Source: Caldilineaceae bacterium (GTDB taxonomy: Bacteria > Chloroflexota > Anaerolineae > Caldilineales > Caldilineaceae). Taken from it: a stretch of DNA of 64,000 nt. Location: the NCBI GenBank assembly GCA_018003515.1, contig JAGNDO010000008.1:51705-115704 (forward strand), in the 5' to 3' direction. Within the stretch, counting starts at the first letter, position 1. Each line of letters starts with the position of its first letter. Of the stretch, positions 53,382 to 61,564 are shown piece by piece. The position numbers and the translations under genes were made by a program. The notes below the pieces were generated by a model. It ran no database searches. It had not been told where the DNA came from and saw only the letters and a list, made by a program, of their open reading frames with translations.

Positions 53382-54868
53382 TTCCGTTTCTTTATCTGAT
53401 CACCAATCTGCTGTGGGCGGTCTATACCGGCCACATTTTTCTTCTGCTTATTCTCTATTGGCGCAAAGAACGATCTGCGACCCAGTCCGGTGACTCTGCC
53501 CACCCCTTGCCGGACGCGTCTGTTTACCCCCTGGTCACGGTGCAACTGCCCCTCTACAACGAGGCTGTCGTGGCCTCCCGCCTGTTGGAGGCCGTGGCCC
53601 GCCTGGACTATCCCCGGGATCGGCTGCAAATCCAGGTGCTGGACGATTCCACGGATGAAACCACGGCCATTTTGACCAGGCTGGTTGCGGGTTATCAGCA
53701 GAAAGGGCTGGCCATTGACTTAATTCGGCGTCCAGACCGCAGCGGCTTTAAGGGCGGGGCCTTGGCCTACGGAATGGACCGGGCCAATGGGGAATTTATC
53801 GCCATCTTTGACGCCGACTTTGTGCCCCAACCCGACTTTCTGGCCCGCACCATTCCCGAACTGGTGGGCCATCCGAAATGGGCCTTTGTGCAGGCCCGGT
53901 GGGGCCATCTCAACGCGGATTACTCCGTGATCACCGGGGTGCAATCTTTGGCCATCGACAGCCACTTTTTCATCGATCAGGCCGTGCGCCATTGGGCCGG
54001 ACTGCCCATGCACTTCAACGGCACGGCGGGGGTATGGCGGCGGGCGGCCATCGAAGAGAGCGGCGGCTGGCAGCACGAGACCCTGTGCGAGGATCTGGAC
54101 CTGAGCTATCGGGCCTTGCTCCAAGGCTGGCAGCCCGGCTATCTGCCGGATCTGGTCGCCCCCGCCGAATTGCCGCCCCAACTGGCGGCCTTCAAGCAGC
54201 AGCAATTCCGCTGGGCCAAGGGGTCCATCCAATGCGTCAAAAAGTTGTGGCATCCCCTGTGGCACTCTTCTTTTCCCCTTTGGAAAAAGCTGATCTCCCT
54301 GGTCCATCTGAGCGGATACACGATCAATTTCCTGGTCCTGCTCATCGTTCTGCTCAGTCCGATCTTTGCCCTGGTCAGCCCCACGGCATCCTGGCTGATG
54401 CTCCTGGGGCTGCTCAGTTTTGGTGTGCTGGCCTACCCCCTCTACTATCTGACCGCCATCCGGGCCGGTCACCCGGAGGATTGGGGACGGGTGATCGGCA
54501 CCCGCCTCTTCCCCCTGATGCTCCTGGGGCTGGGCATGACCTTGAACAACAGCCTGGCCATCTTCCAAGGGTTGTTCAATGTGGGGCAGCAGGTCTTTCG
54601 GCGCACGCCCAAGTTTGATGTGATCCGGGCCGGGGATCTCTGGCAGGAGAACAGCTATCGATTGCCCCTGAGCGGATTGGTTTTGGGGGAAATTGGGGTC
54701 AGCCTCTACTGTCTGGGCGGCGCGCTGCTGGCCTTTGGGGCGGGGCAATATCTGCTGATCCCCACCATGTTGCTCTATGCCCTCGGCTTTGGCTACACGG
54801 CCTGGGTGAGCATCCACGAGTCCCGAGGGGATGTGCGGCGGTGGCTGGTGGCCCTGGCCCGCCCGTAA
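53378..54868 (+). CDS. Processive family 2 glycosyltransferase (cellulose synthase-like)
   Basis: A 496-residue membrane glycosyltransferase. One N-terminal helix (FLYLITNLLWAVYTGHIFLLL) is followed by the GT-A domain with VTVQLPLYNE, QVLDDSTDETT, the metal-binding DADFVPQPDF, the catalytic CEDLDLSYRALLQGW and the processivity motif QQQFRWAKG, which matches QxxRW. Four or five C-terminal helices would form a pore. Enzymes of this type add sugars at the inner face of the membrane, either to growing polysaccharide or to a lipid such as diacylglycerol or ceramide. The ATG overlaps the previous stop (ATGA). No PilZ domain or BcsB-like partner is visible. Confidence 0.92.
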   Translation: MIPFLYLITNLLWAVYTGHIFLLLILYWRKERSATQSGDSAHPLPDASVYPLVTVQLPLYNEAVVASRLLEAVARLDYPRDRLQIQVLDDSTDETTAILTRLVAGYQQKGLAIDLIRRPDRSGFKGGALAYGMDRANGEFIAIFDADFVPQPDFLARTIPELVGHPKWAFVQARWGHLNADYSVITGVQSLAIDSHFFIDQAVRHWAGLPMHFNGTAGVWRRAAIEESGGWQHETLCEDLDLSYRALLQGWQPGYLPDLVAPAELPPQLAAFKQQQFRWAKGSIQCVKKLWHPLWHSSFPLWKKLISLVHLSGYTINFLVLLIVLLSPIFALVSPTASWLMLLGLLSFGVLAYPLYYLTAIRAGHPEDWGRVIGTRLFPLMLLGLGMTLNNSLAIFQGLFNVGQQVFRRTPKFDVIRAGDLWQENSYRLPLSGLVLGEIGVSLYCLGGALLAFGAGQYLLIPTMLLYALGFGYTAWVSIHESRGDVRRWLVALARP

Positions 54869-54888
54869 AGGATATTCAGCCATCTCCT

Positions 54889-56031
54889 ATGCTCACTCGA
54901 CCCCGAATATTGATACTCAGCGCCAATACAGGGGGAGGGCACAATGCCGTGGCCCACGCGTTGCAGGAGGCTTTCATGATCCGCCTCCCGGATGCGACCG
55001 TCTCCGTTGAGGATGGGCTGAGAGAGGGCACGACCTGGCCCTTCAACCGCTTTGACCTCACCCACAGTTGGATGGCATCCCAGGCCCAGTGGGCCATGCG
55101 CCTGATGTTTTGGGCGGACGCACAGCCTCTACTCACCCAGATCCTGTACGGCCTGGGCGCAAAATGGGCATGCACGCGGCTACGGCAGATAATCGCCCAG
55201 CACCGCCCCGACGTGATTATCTCGGTGCAACCTCATCTGACCCAGCTTTTGGCTCGCATGAAAGAAACAAGTTTGAAGTCGCTTCCCTTGATTGCCGTGG
55301 TCACGGATCTGGTGGAAGCGCCCCACACCTGCTTTCACCCAGCGGTGGGTCTCTGCTTGGTGGCCACGGAGGAGACACGCCGCCAGGCCCACACCTTAGG
55401 ATTGACTCAAGATCAGGTGGCGGTGATCGGGTTGCCGATTGCCCAAGCTTTCAATGGCGGCGATCCGGCTCCTCCCCCACCCTGGGGGAGGCTGGGAGGG
55501 GGTGTGGTTCTCCTCATGGGCGGCAGCCAGGGCTACGGGGGACCGATGACCCGAATCGCCCAGGCAATCGACAGCCGCTTGACCGCAACAGGCCGCTTGA
55601 TTATCATCACAGGCAGGAATCAACGATTGGCGCGGCAACTGACCTCCATGACGTGGCGGCGACCGGTCACTGTGCTGGGCTTTGTGGGCGACATGGCCTC
55701 TTTGTTGGCGACGGCGGATGTGCTGATCACCAAGGCCGGTCCCAGTTCCCTGGCCGAGGCCTTTGCCGTCGGATTGCCCACCATTCTGTTCGGCCATTTC
55801 CCCGGCCCGGAAGCGTCCAACGTGCGCTATGTGGTGGAGAACGGGGCGGGCATCTATTGCGCCGATCCTGATGGCATCACTGAGATTTTGGACCGTTGGC
55901 TGGGCATCGACGATGGCACGCTTCTGGCCCTTTCGCAAAATGCCCGGCGTCTGAGCCGCCCCCATGCCGCCTTGGATGCCGTGGACCAGATGATCGAGCG
56001 CTTCGGATGGGATCGGCCCGATGAAGATTGA
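54889..56031 (+). CDS. GT28-type glycosyltransferase (MGDG synthase/MurG-like) with in-frame insert
   Basis: A 380-residue GT-B glycosyltransferase of the monogalactosyl-diacylglycerol synthase type. The acceptor half starts ILILSANTGGGHNAVAHAL, with the lipid-side GGGH motif; the donor half has VVLLMGGSQGYGG, VLGFVGDMASLLATADVLI and the sugar-nucleotide site TKAGPSSLAEAFAVGLP followed by GPEASNVRYVVENGAG. Between IGLPIAQAF and VVLLMGG, where relatives have a short LGL-type linker, it carries NGGDPAPPPPWGRLGGG encoded by a palindrome also found in the acyl-AMP ligase gene. The enzyme probably glycosylates a membrane lipid. ATG 54889 is 20 bases past the GT2 gene; the 3' end overlaps the Stealth gene by 11 bases. 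Confidence 0.88.
   Translation: MLTRPRILILSANTGGGHNAVAHALQEAFMIRLPDATVSVEDGLREGTTWPFNRFDLTHSWMASQAQWAMRLMFWADAQPLLTQILYGLGAKWACTRLRQIIAQHRPDVIISVQPHLTQLLARMKETSLKSLPLIAVVTDLVEAPHTCFHPAVGLCLVATEETRRQAHTLGLTQDQVAVIGLPIAQAFNGGDPAPPPPWGRLGGGVVLLMGGSQGYGGPMTRIAQAIDSRLTATGRLIIITGRNQRLARQLTSMTWRRPVTVLGFVGDMASLLATADVLITKAGPSSLAEAFAVGLPTILFGHFPGPEASNVRYVVENGAGIYCADPDGITEILDRWLGIDDGTLLALSQNARRLSRPHAALDAVDQMIERFGWDRPDED
55459..55504. repeat. In-frame 46-bp palindromic element, copy C
   Basis: Contains CCTCCCCCACCCTGGGGGAG and then GCTGGGAGGGGG, inside the GT28-type gene. It matches 60812-60857 in the acyl-AMP ligase gene at 44 of 46 positions and is read in the same frame (GDPAPPPPWGRLGGG). Confidence 0.88.
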
Positions 56032-57118
56032 CATCGCCCTCACCTACGTGGACGGCAGCGCCCCCGGCTTCCAAGACGCCCACGCACGCCACGCCGGACC
56101 GGTCGTCCCCTGCCAGGTGCGGGACAACGGGGAACTGCGCTATGCCCTGCGGGCCATTGACCGCCACATGCCCTGGGTGAACCAGGTTTTCCTGATTGTG
56201 AAAGACACCGGCCAGATTCCGGCCTGGCTCAACCCGGATGCGCTGCAAGTGGTCTTGGAAGAGAGCTTTATCCCTCGACCATTATTGCCCATCTTTCATA
56301 TGGCTCCGGTCCAAGCCCATTTGCATTGCATTGAAGGATTGTCCGAAACCTTCTTGCTCTGGTCCGATGACTTTTTTCTGGGCCGAGATCTGTCACCCGC
56401 AGACTTTTTTGATGCGGCGGGTCAGCCCAAAACGGGGATCTACGATTCGCCCGTGGGAGATTGGCAGGCAGACACCCGCCGGAGTGGATTTACCCGGCGC
56501 ATGGCAAACACCCGCCGGGTACTCAACAGCCGTCTCCCCGATGGAGCCGGGCCGAGCCGGATGAGCCGACGATGGGGCCATTATCTCTACCCTCACATGC
56601 CCGTGGCCGTGCGCAAATCCTGGTGGCGGGAGATGATGGACCACTATTTTGACCATCCTGACGTGCATCTGGCCATTTCGCAGAAAACCCGGGATGATCC
56701 GACAGGACAATCGCCGGGCGTCTACTTCGATCAACTCTATGTCAACTGGGTTGAGTTGACCAAAACCCAGCGAGCTGTGGGCAAAAAGGGGATGCTTTGG
56801 CTGCTGCGTCAGCTTCAACGAGCCTCTTTCTTGGGGGCAAACCGTCTGTTGGGGAGCGATCTCCCGGCCCTGTATGCCATTTACAAGCTCCGAAACGACC
56901 CGACTGCCACGGCAGCCTCCATGAACCGGCTGAAGCGAGAGCGGCCAACCTTTTTCTGCGTCAACGACGATGGCTATGACCGCTACATTGGACCCGATGG
57001 CGTCTGGCATACCCAGTACGCCCTGAACCCAGCATCGGTCCGGCTTTTTCAGGAGACCATGCAAGCCCTCTATCCCGATCCGTCTCGCTATGAAATCGCA
57101 ATGACCGAAAGACCATAG
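56021..57118 (+). CDS. Stealth family sugar-phosphotransferase
   Basis: A 365-residue protein with the conserved regions of Stealth proteins, which transfer a hexose- or hexosamine-1-phosphate to a glycan. CR1 is IDIALTYVDGSAPGF, CR2 covers RDNGELRYALRAIDRHMPW followed by VNQVFLIVKDTGQIPAWLN, then FLLWSDDFFLGRDL (CR3-like) and HMPVAVRKSWW with the later NDDGYDRY region. These enzymes make phosphodiester-linked capsule or surface polymers; in animals the relative is GlcNAc-1-phosphotransferase. The start overlaps the GT28 gene by 11 bases. The gene supports synthesis of a phosphorylated surface glycan by this operon. Confidence 0.88.
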   Translation: MKIDIALTYVDGSAPGFQDAHARHAGPVVPCQVRDNGELRYALRAIDRHMPWVNQVFLIVKDTGQIPAWLNPDALQVVLEESFIPRPLLPIFHMAPVQAHLHCIEGLSETFLLWSDDFFLGRDLSPADFFDAAGQPKTGIYDSPVGDWQADTRRSGFTRRMANTRRVLNSRLPDGAGPSRMSRRWGHYLYPHMPVAVRKSWWREMMDHYFDHPDVHLAISQKTRDDPTGQSPGVYFDQLYVNWVELTKTQRAVGKKGMLWLLRQLQRASFLGANRLLGSDLPALYAIYKLRNDPTATAASMNRLKRERPTFFCVNDDGYDRYIGPDGVWHTQYALNPASVRLFQETMQALYPDPSRYEIAMTERP

Positions 57119-57128
57119 GTAAGACTTG

Positions 57129-58016
57129 ATGACAACCGCCAACCGAGGCTACATCACCGTCGCCACCCGCCATCGCCGCTATCTGGAGATGGCCGTGGAC
57201 ATGGCCCTCTCTCTGCGAGAACACAATCCCGATCCCATCTCCATTGTGGTGGACAAGCAGATGCAGCGGATTCTGGACCGCCACTATGCCGGGATCTTCG
57301 ATCAGGTGATCCTGCTCCCGACTCGCTATGAATTGGGGCGAGCCAGAAAATACTACGTGGCCCGCGCCACCCCCTACGCGTATACCTTCTTTCTGGACGC
57401 GGATGCCTTTATCCTCGGCTCTATGACTCCCCTTTGGCTTTCCGCCCGGGGCTGCTCCGTGGGCTTGGTTGGGGAGATGGTGCAAGGGGAAACGGATCAG
57501 GCCCACCATGATTTTCTGATTTCGGATTTAATGCACGAATTTGAGTTGGATGGCTATCTAAAAAACAATAGCTCCCTCTTCTATTTTGAGAAGAAGGCCG
57601 GGATGCAATTTTTGGATGACTGTTTTGAACTCTATCGAGATCAGATCTACACGCCAACACGGCGCGCCCAGAGATGGATAGGCGACGAGTTGGCTTTGGC
57701 CATCGTAGGCGGCCGCGCAGGCGTGAATCTCTGCCACATACCCGCTCCATTCTATTGGGCCAACGAACTGGCCGAACGCACACCCACGGATCTGCACCGC
57801 CCCATGATCACCTTCCTCGACATCGCGTCCCAGGAGGTGATAGACTGGTTGGTGGCAAACGCCCGCCGCCGCCGCCGAGAGGCCGGGGTGAGGGACATTA
57901 CGCCCATCCATTGGTGGATCGAGTCCCAGTTGAACGGCAGTTGGTCTCACTGGTTGCCCCGGGGTAGCCAGCGCTACAAAATGGCCCTGAGAATAATGAA
58001 TTACTTCAGCGGTTGA
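57129..58016 (+). CDS. GT-A fold glycosyltransferase, unassigned family
   Basis: A 295-residue soluble protein with a nucleotide-sugar transferase fold. It starts RGYITVATRHRRYLEMAV, has the DxD metal site in FFLDADAFIL, an acceptor-side NNSSLFYFEKKAG with a Phe/Tyr-rich strand, and WIGDELALAIVGGRAG near the C-terminal third. The length and DxD position resemble GT8-like enzymes, but I cannot assign a family. ATG 57129 is 10 bases after the Stealth stop. Its place between Stealth and the GNAT-like gene points to one step in assembling the same glycan. No membrane helix is present. Confidence 0.78.
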   Translation: MTTANRGYITVATRHRRYLEMAVDMALSLREHNPDPISIVVDKQMQRILDRHYAGIFDQVILLPTRYELGRARKYYVARATPYAYTFFLDADAFILGSMTPLWLSARGCSVGLVGEMVQGETDQAHHDFLISDLMHEFELDGYLKNNSSLFYFEKKAGMQFLDDCFELYRDQIYTPTRRAQRWIGDELALAIVGGRAGVNLCHIPAPFYWANELAERTPTDLHRPMITFLDIASQEVIDWLVANARRRRREAGVRDITPIHWWIESQLNGSWSHWLPRGSQRYKMALRIMNYFSG

Positions 58017-58034
58017 TCCCAGGAGACCCTCCCT

Positions 58035-59162
58035 TTGCTATCCGTCCTGCCCGTCCCATCCCACAACCGACGCCTTGTCAAGCGCTTCATCCGCCTGCCC
58101 CACCGCCTCTACCGGGGGAATCCCCATTGGGTTCCCCTGCTGGACACGGACGCCCGCCGCTATTTTGACCGAGACAACTTCCCCTTTTACGAGTACTCGG
58201 ACGCCGCCTTCTTTCTGGCGGTGCAGGATGGCCAGGACGTGGGCCGCATCGCGGTGATGGAGCATAGCCTCTTCAACCAAGCCCACGGGGTGCGTCAAGC
58301 CCAGTTCTATTTCTTTGACACAATCGACGATCTGTCCGTGGCCCAGGCGCTGATTGGCGCGGCCACGGAATGGGCCACACAGCGAGGGCTGACCCGGCTG
58401 GTCGGCCCCAAGGGCTTCCTGGTCTTGGACGGCTATGGTGTCCTGATCGAGGGCTTTGATTTGCCCCAGGCTATGGCCTTCAACAACTACAACCATGCCT
58501 ACTACGCCCCCCTCTTGGCGGCCCAAGGCTTTGCCAAAGTCGTCGATTTTCGCTCTGCCGTCCTAAATGTGGGCACCTTTCAGCCCCCAGCCTGGGTGGA
58601 AACCCTTGTGGCCCAGATGCGCCGCCGGGCTGAGTTCGCCATTGGTCCCTATGGCTCGCTCAAAGATCTGGTGGCCGCGGGGCCGGATCTCTTCCGGCTC
58701 TACAACCAAGCCTTTGCGCACAACTGGGAGTACTACCCCCTCTCCGAAAAAGAGATCACCTTTATGGTCAACGACCTCAAACCCGTCGCCATCCCCGGCA
58801 TGATGCAGATCATGGGGCCGCTGGATCACCCGGTGGGTCTGCTCTTTGGCCTGCCGGATCTCTCCGCGGCCCTGCGCGCATCCCACGGCCGGTTGACCCC
58901 TTGGAGCATTGGCCGTCTGCTCTGGGCCAAGCAGCGTCCCCGGCGGGCGGCCTTGGTCGCCATTGCCGTGGCCGAAGCCCAGCGCCGCCAGGGGGGAAAC
59001 GTCCTGTTGATCTACGAATTCGCCCAAATTTTGAAGGCAATGGGCATCCAGGAGGTCGAGTTGATCAACATCGCCGAGACCGCCGAGACCATGGATCGGG
59101 ATCTGGCCGCCCTGGGCATCCGACCGGCCAAGATACACCGGGTCTTCGGGAAAGAGATCTAG
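58035..59162 (+). CDS. GNAT-like acyltransferase (YghO-type)
   Basis: A 375-residue protein similar in layout to E. coli YghO, a GNAT-related protein of unknown function. Typical stretches are LVKRFIRLPHRLYRGNPHWVPLL at the start (residues about 14-36), FPFYEYSDAAFFLAVQDGQDVGRIA, GPKGFLVLDGYGVLIEGFD and, near the end, AVAEAQRRQGGNVLLIYEF. Members of this group lie beside fatty-acyl-AMP ligase, ketosynthase and ACP genes in many bacteria and may move an acyl group from ACP to an acceptor; this is inference from context. The start is TTG 58035. Two bases separate its stop codon from the acyl-AMP ligase start. Confidence 0.82.
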   Translation: MLSVLPVPSHNRRLVKRFIRLPHRLYRGNPHWVPLLDTDARRYFDRDNFPFYEYSDAAFFLAVQDGQDVGRIAVMEHSLFNQAHGVRQAQFYFFDTIDDLSVAQALIGAATEWATQRGLTRLVGPKGFLVLDGYGVLIEGFDLPQAMAFNNYNHAYYAPLLAAQGFAKVVDFRSAVLNVGTFQPPAWVETLVAQMRRRAEFAIGPYGSLKDLVAAGPDLFRLYNQAFAHNWEYYPLSEKEITFMVNDLKPVAIPGMMQIMGPLDHPVGLLFGLPDLSAALRASHGRLTPWSIGRLLWAKQRPRRAALVAIAVAEAQRRQGGNVLLIYEFAQILKAMGIQEVELINIAETAETMDRDLAALGIRPAKIHRVFGKEI

Positions 59163-59164
59163 CC

Positions 59165-61564
59165 GTGCCCCTCACCCTTGTCCACGCCGTCCAGGCCCTG
59201 GCAGCCTCCCACGGGGATCGACCCGCCTTCATCTTCCTGGGCGACGGCGAAACCGAAAGCGGGCGGCTGACCTATGCGCAGTTGGAAAGTCAAGCCGGAT
59301 CCATCGCCACCCAGCTTCAAACAGACGATCTCCTTGGGCAACCCGTACTCCTGGCCTACCCACCGGGGCTGGACTTCGTGGCCGGTCTGCTGGGCTGTTG
59401 GATGGCCGGGGCCATCGCCGTCCCTTGCTATCCCCCCCAGTTGGACCGCAACCGGGATCGGCTGGCCGGCATCCTGGCGGCCACCGAGCCAAGGGTGGTC
59501 TTGACCACGGGGGGCGTCAAACGTCAACTGGAACGCTGGGCCGACCCCATTCCTCGGCTGAAAACAATCCCCTATCTGGTCACGGACGATCTGCCCGCTG
59601 TCCAATCTGGCCCGTTGCGGCCGATCCGGCCAGAAGACCCGGCCCTGATCCAGTTCACCTCCGGGACCGTGGATCAGCCCAAGGGCGTCCTCCTCACCCA
59701 CGCCCAGCTTCTGGCCAACCCCACCTATGCGGCCCGCAGCCTGGGCTTTGACGCCTGGCCCGCGGCACCAGTGGGCGTCTCCTGGCTGCCCCCCTATCAC
59801 GACATGGGGCTGGTGGGCTTTCTGTTCATGGGGCTGATGATCGGCGGCACGGGGATTTTGATGCCCCCCACGGCCTTTTTGCACCGACCATTTCTGTGGC
59901 TCCAAGCCATCTCCCGCTACCGGGCCATCTACAGCCTGGCCCCCACCTTCGCCTACGATCTGTGCGTGGAGCGCATCCCCCCGGCCCAGCGAACGGCCCT
60001 GGATCTGAGCCAATGGCAAGTCGCCGTGGTCGGTGCGGAACCGGTGCGGGCCGAGACGCTGGCCCGCTTTGCCGATGCCTTTGCCCCCAGCGGCTTTCAG
60101 CCCTCGGCCTTCTTTCCCGGCTATGGCCTGGCGGAAGCCGCGCTGGTCGTCACCAGTGGCCGGTCCGACTCTTTGCCCACTGTGCTGTCCGTGGACGCCG
60201 ACGCCCTGGCCGCCGGCCACGTGACCCCTCCCCAGCCCGGCAAAACAGCTCGGCAGATCGTCGGCTGTGGCCGTCCTCTGGCAGACCATCAAGTCATCAT
60301 CGTGGACCCCGACACCCGCCAACCCTGCCCGCCAGACCGGATCGGCGAAATCTGGGTGGCCGGGCCGAGTGTCGGCGTGGGCTATTGGCGACAACCCCAA
60401 GCCACTGCGGAGACCTTTCACGCCCGTCTAGCCTCTCATCAAGATTCAAATGATAAGATCGAGGAGTTCGCATCCTCAGATGCGAACGGCGGGCATCTGA
60501 GGATGCCCAACTCCGCAACCCACCAAAGCAGCGTTGCCAGGACGATAGTGTCCGAGAGCGAAAATCTCTTCGTAGAAACCCGCTCTAGCCGGGTCCGTGA
60601 CCCGGCGGGTGCTTCCCAAGATCTTCTTCGGCAGACCCGCCGGGTCACGGACCCGGCTAGAGCAACGGATTTGCAGATTGTACCTGTGGAAGAGGCCGGG
60701 CCTTGGCTGCGCACCGGGGATCTGGGCTTTTTGCACGGGAACAGCAAACCCCACCCTAGCCCTCCCCAGATTGGGGAGGGGACAGATCATGCGCATCGCG
60801 CTCACATCTACGGCGATCCTGCCCCTCCCCCACCCTGGGGGAGGCTGGGAGGGGGTGAACTCTTCATCACCGGACGCATCAAAGATCTGATCATCATCCG
60901 GGGGCGCAACGTCTATGCCCAGGATGTGGAGCGGGTGGCCGCGGCCAGCCATCCGGCTTTGCAAGAAAATGGCTGCGCCGTCTTTGGCCTGCCCACCCAA
61001 TCTGGCGAAGGGTTGACTGTGGTGGCGGAAGTGCGGCCCGATCAGCGGGGCGTGGGGATTGATGAGGTGGCCGCGGCCGTGCGCCGGGCCATCGCCCAAA
61101 CCTTTAACGCAGAACTGCACGCCCTGGGCTTGCTGCGCCCTGGCCATTTGCCCCGCACCACCAGCGGCAAGATCCGCCGCGCCCATTGTCGCCAGAAAAT
61201 CCAGGATCAGACCCTGCCCTTGTTGGGCTGGAAACAGTTGACCCCATCCGCAGAAAAGGAACAAAGCATGGAAGAGAACCCCAAGCCCCAAAGCCGTCTG
61301 CACAAGCAGATGATCCTGGTCGTTCGCCTCAAAATGGGGGAGATTTTGGACATGGACCCCGCCGGACTGGACTTGAACCACTCGATCCAAGAGCTGGGCC
61401 TCGGCTCTCTGCAAGCCGCGGCCCTGCGCTACGAGTTGGAGGACACCTTCGATCTCTCCGTGCCCGATGACCTTTACCGGCAGGACGCAACCGTGGCCGA
61501 ATTTTTGGCCGCCCTGGCAGCCTGGGCCGAGGGCCAACAAGCGAAAGCGGGGCATCCATCGTGA
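59165..61564 (+). CDS. Fatty-acyl-AMP ligase with C-terminal ACP domain and two in-frame palindromic inserts
   Basis: A 799-residue enzyme that activates a fatty acid as acyl-AMP and loads it on a carrier protein. Motifs are LIQFTSGTVDQPKGVLLTH, the FAAL-typical VSWLPPYHDMGLVGFLF, FPGYGLAEAAL, CGRPLADHQVIIV, WLRTGDLGFLH, ELFITGRIKDLIIIRGRN and TTSGKIRR with the late Lys. Residues about 705-799 are an ACP domain with the phosphopantetheine Ser in LGLGSLQAAALR. Two palindromic inserts interrupt it: residues about 424-501 (before the TGDLGF motif) and about 529-565 (between LGFLHGN and ELFITGR, which are normally adjacent). Both keep the frame open. GTG 59165 is chosen because it directly follows the GNAT-like gene; the frame upstream lies inside that gene. 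Confidence 0.9.
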   Translation: MPLTLVHAVQALAASHGDRPAFIFLGDGETESGRLTYAQLESQAGSIATQLQTDDLLGQPVLLAYPPGLDFVAGLLGCWMAGAIAVPCYPPQLDRNRDRLAGILAATEPRVVLTTGGVKRQLERWADPIPRLKTIPYLVTDDLPAVQSGPLRPIRPEDPALIQFTSGTVDQPKGVLLTHAQLLANPTYAARSLGFDAWPAAPVGVSWLPPYHDMGLVGFLFMGLMIGGTGILMPPTAFLHRPFLWLQAISRYRAIYSLAPTFAYDLCVERIPPAQRTALDLSQWQVAVVGAEPVRAETLARFADAFAPSGFQPSAFFPGYGLAEAALVVTSGRSDSLPTVLSVDADALAAGHVTPPQPGKTARQIVGCGRPLADHQVIIVDPDTRQPCPPDRIGEIWVAGPSVGVGYWRQPQATAETFHARLASHQDSNDKIEEFASSDANGGHLRMPNSATHQSSVARTIVSESENLFVETRSSRVRDPAGASQDLLRQTRRVTDPARATDLQIVPVEEAGPWLRTGDLGFLHGNSKPHPSPPQIGEGTDHAHRAHIYGDPAPPPPWGRLGGGELFITGRIKDLIIIRGRNVYAQDVERVAAASHPALQENGCAVFGLPTQSGEGLTVVAEVRPDQRGVGIDEVAAAVRRAIAQTFNAELHALGLLRPGHLPRTTSGKIRRAHCRQKIQDQTLPLLGWKQLTPSAEKEQSMEENPKPQSRLHKQMILVVRLKMGEILDMDPAGLDLNHSIQELGLGSLQAAALRYELEDTFDLSVPDDLYRQDATVAEFLAALAAWAEGQQAKAGHPS
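60434..60667. repeat. In-frame composite palindromic element, copy B (234 bp)
   Basis: Second copy of the element at 51643. Same order, same 234-bp length and same reading frame, inside the acyl-AMP ligase gene. The 82-bp palindrome at 60582-60663 keeps perfect 29-bp arms; its loop and the spacer between the two palindromes have diverged most. Confidence 0.92.
60749..60857. repeat. In-frame double palindrome inside the acyl-AMP ligase gene
   Basis: CCCCACCCTAGCCCTCCCCA (60749-60768) followed by TTGGGGAGGGG is one small palindrome, sharing its core with the arms at 13327-13427. The second, 60812-60857, is copy D of the 46-bp element at 55459. Together they encode about 37 extra residues (SKPHPSPPQIGEG ... 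GDPAPPPPWGRLGGG) exactly between LGFLHGN and ELFITGR. Confidence 0.9.

Noticed and set aside
58901..59164. Upstream extension of the acyl-AMP ligase frame
   Set aside because: These 88 codons overlap the end of the GNAT-like gene in another frame and show no similarity to FAAL proteins; the GTG at 59165 fits the operon spacing.
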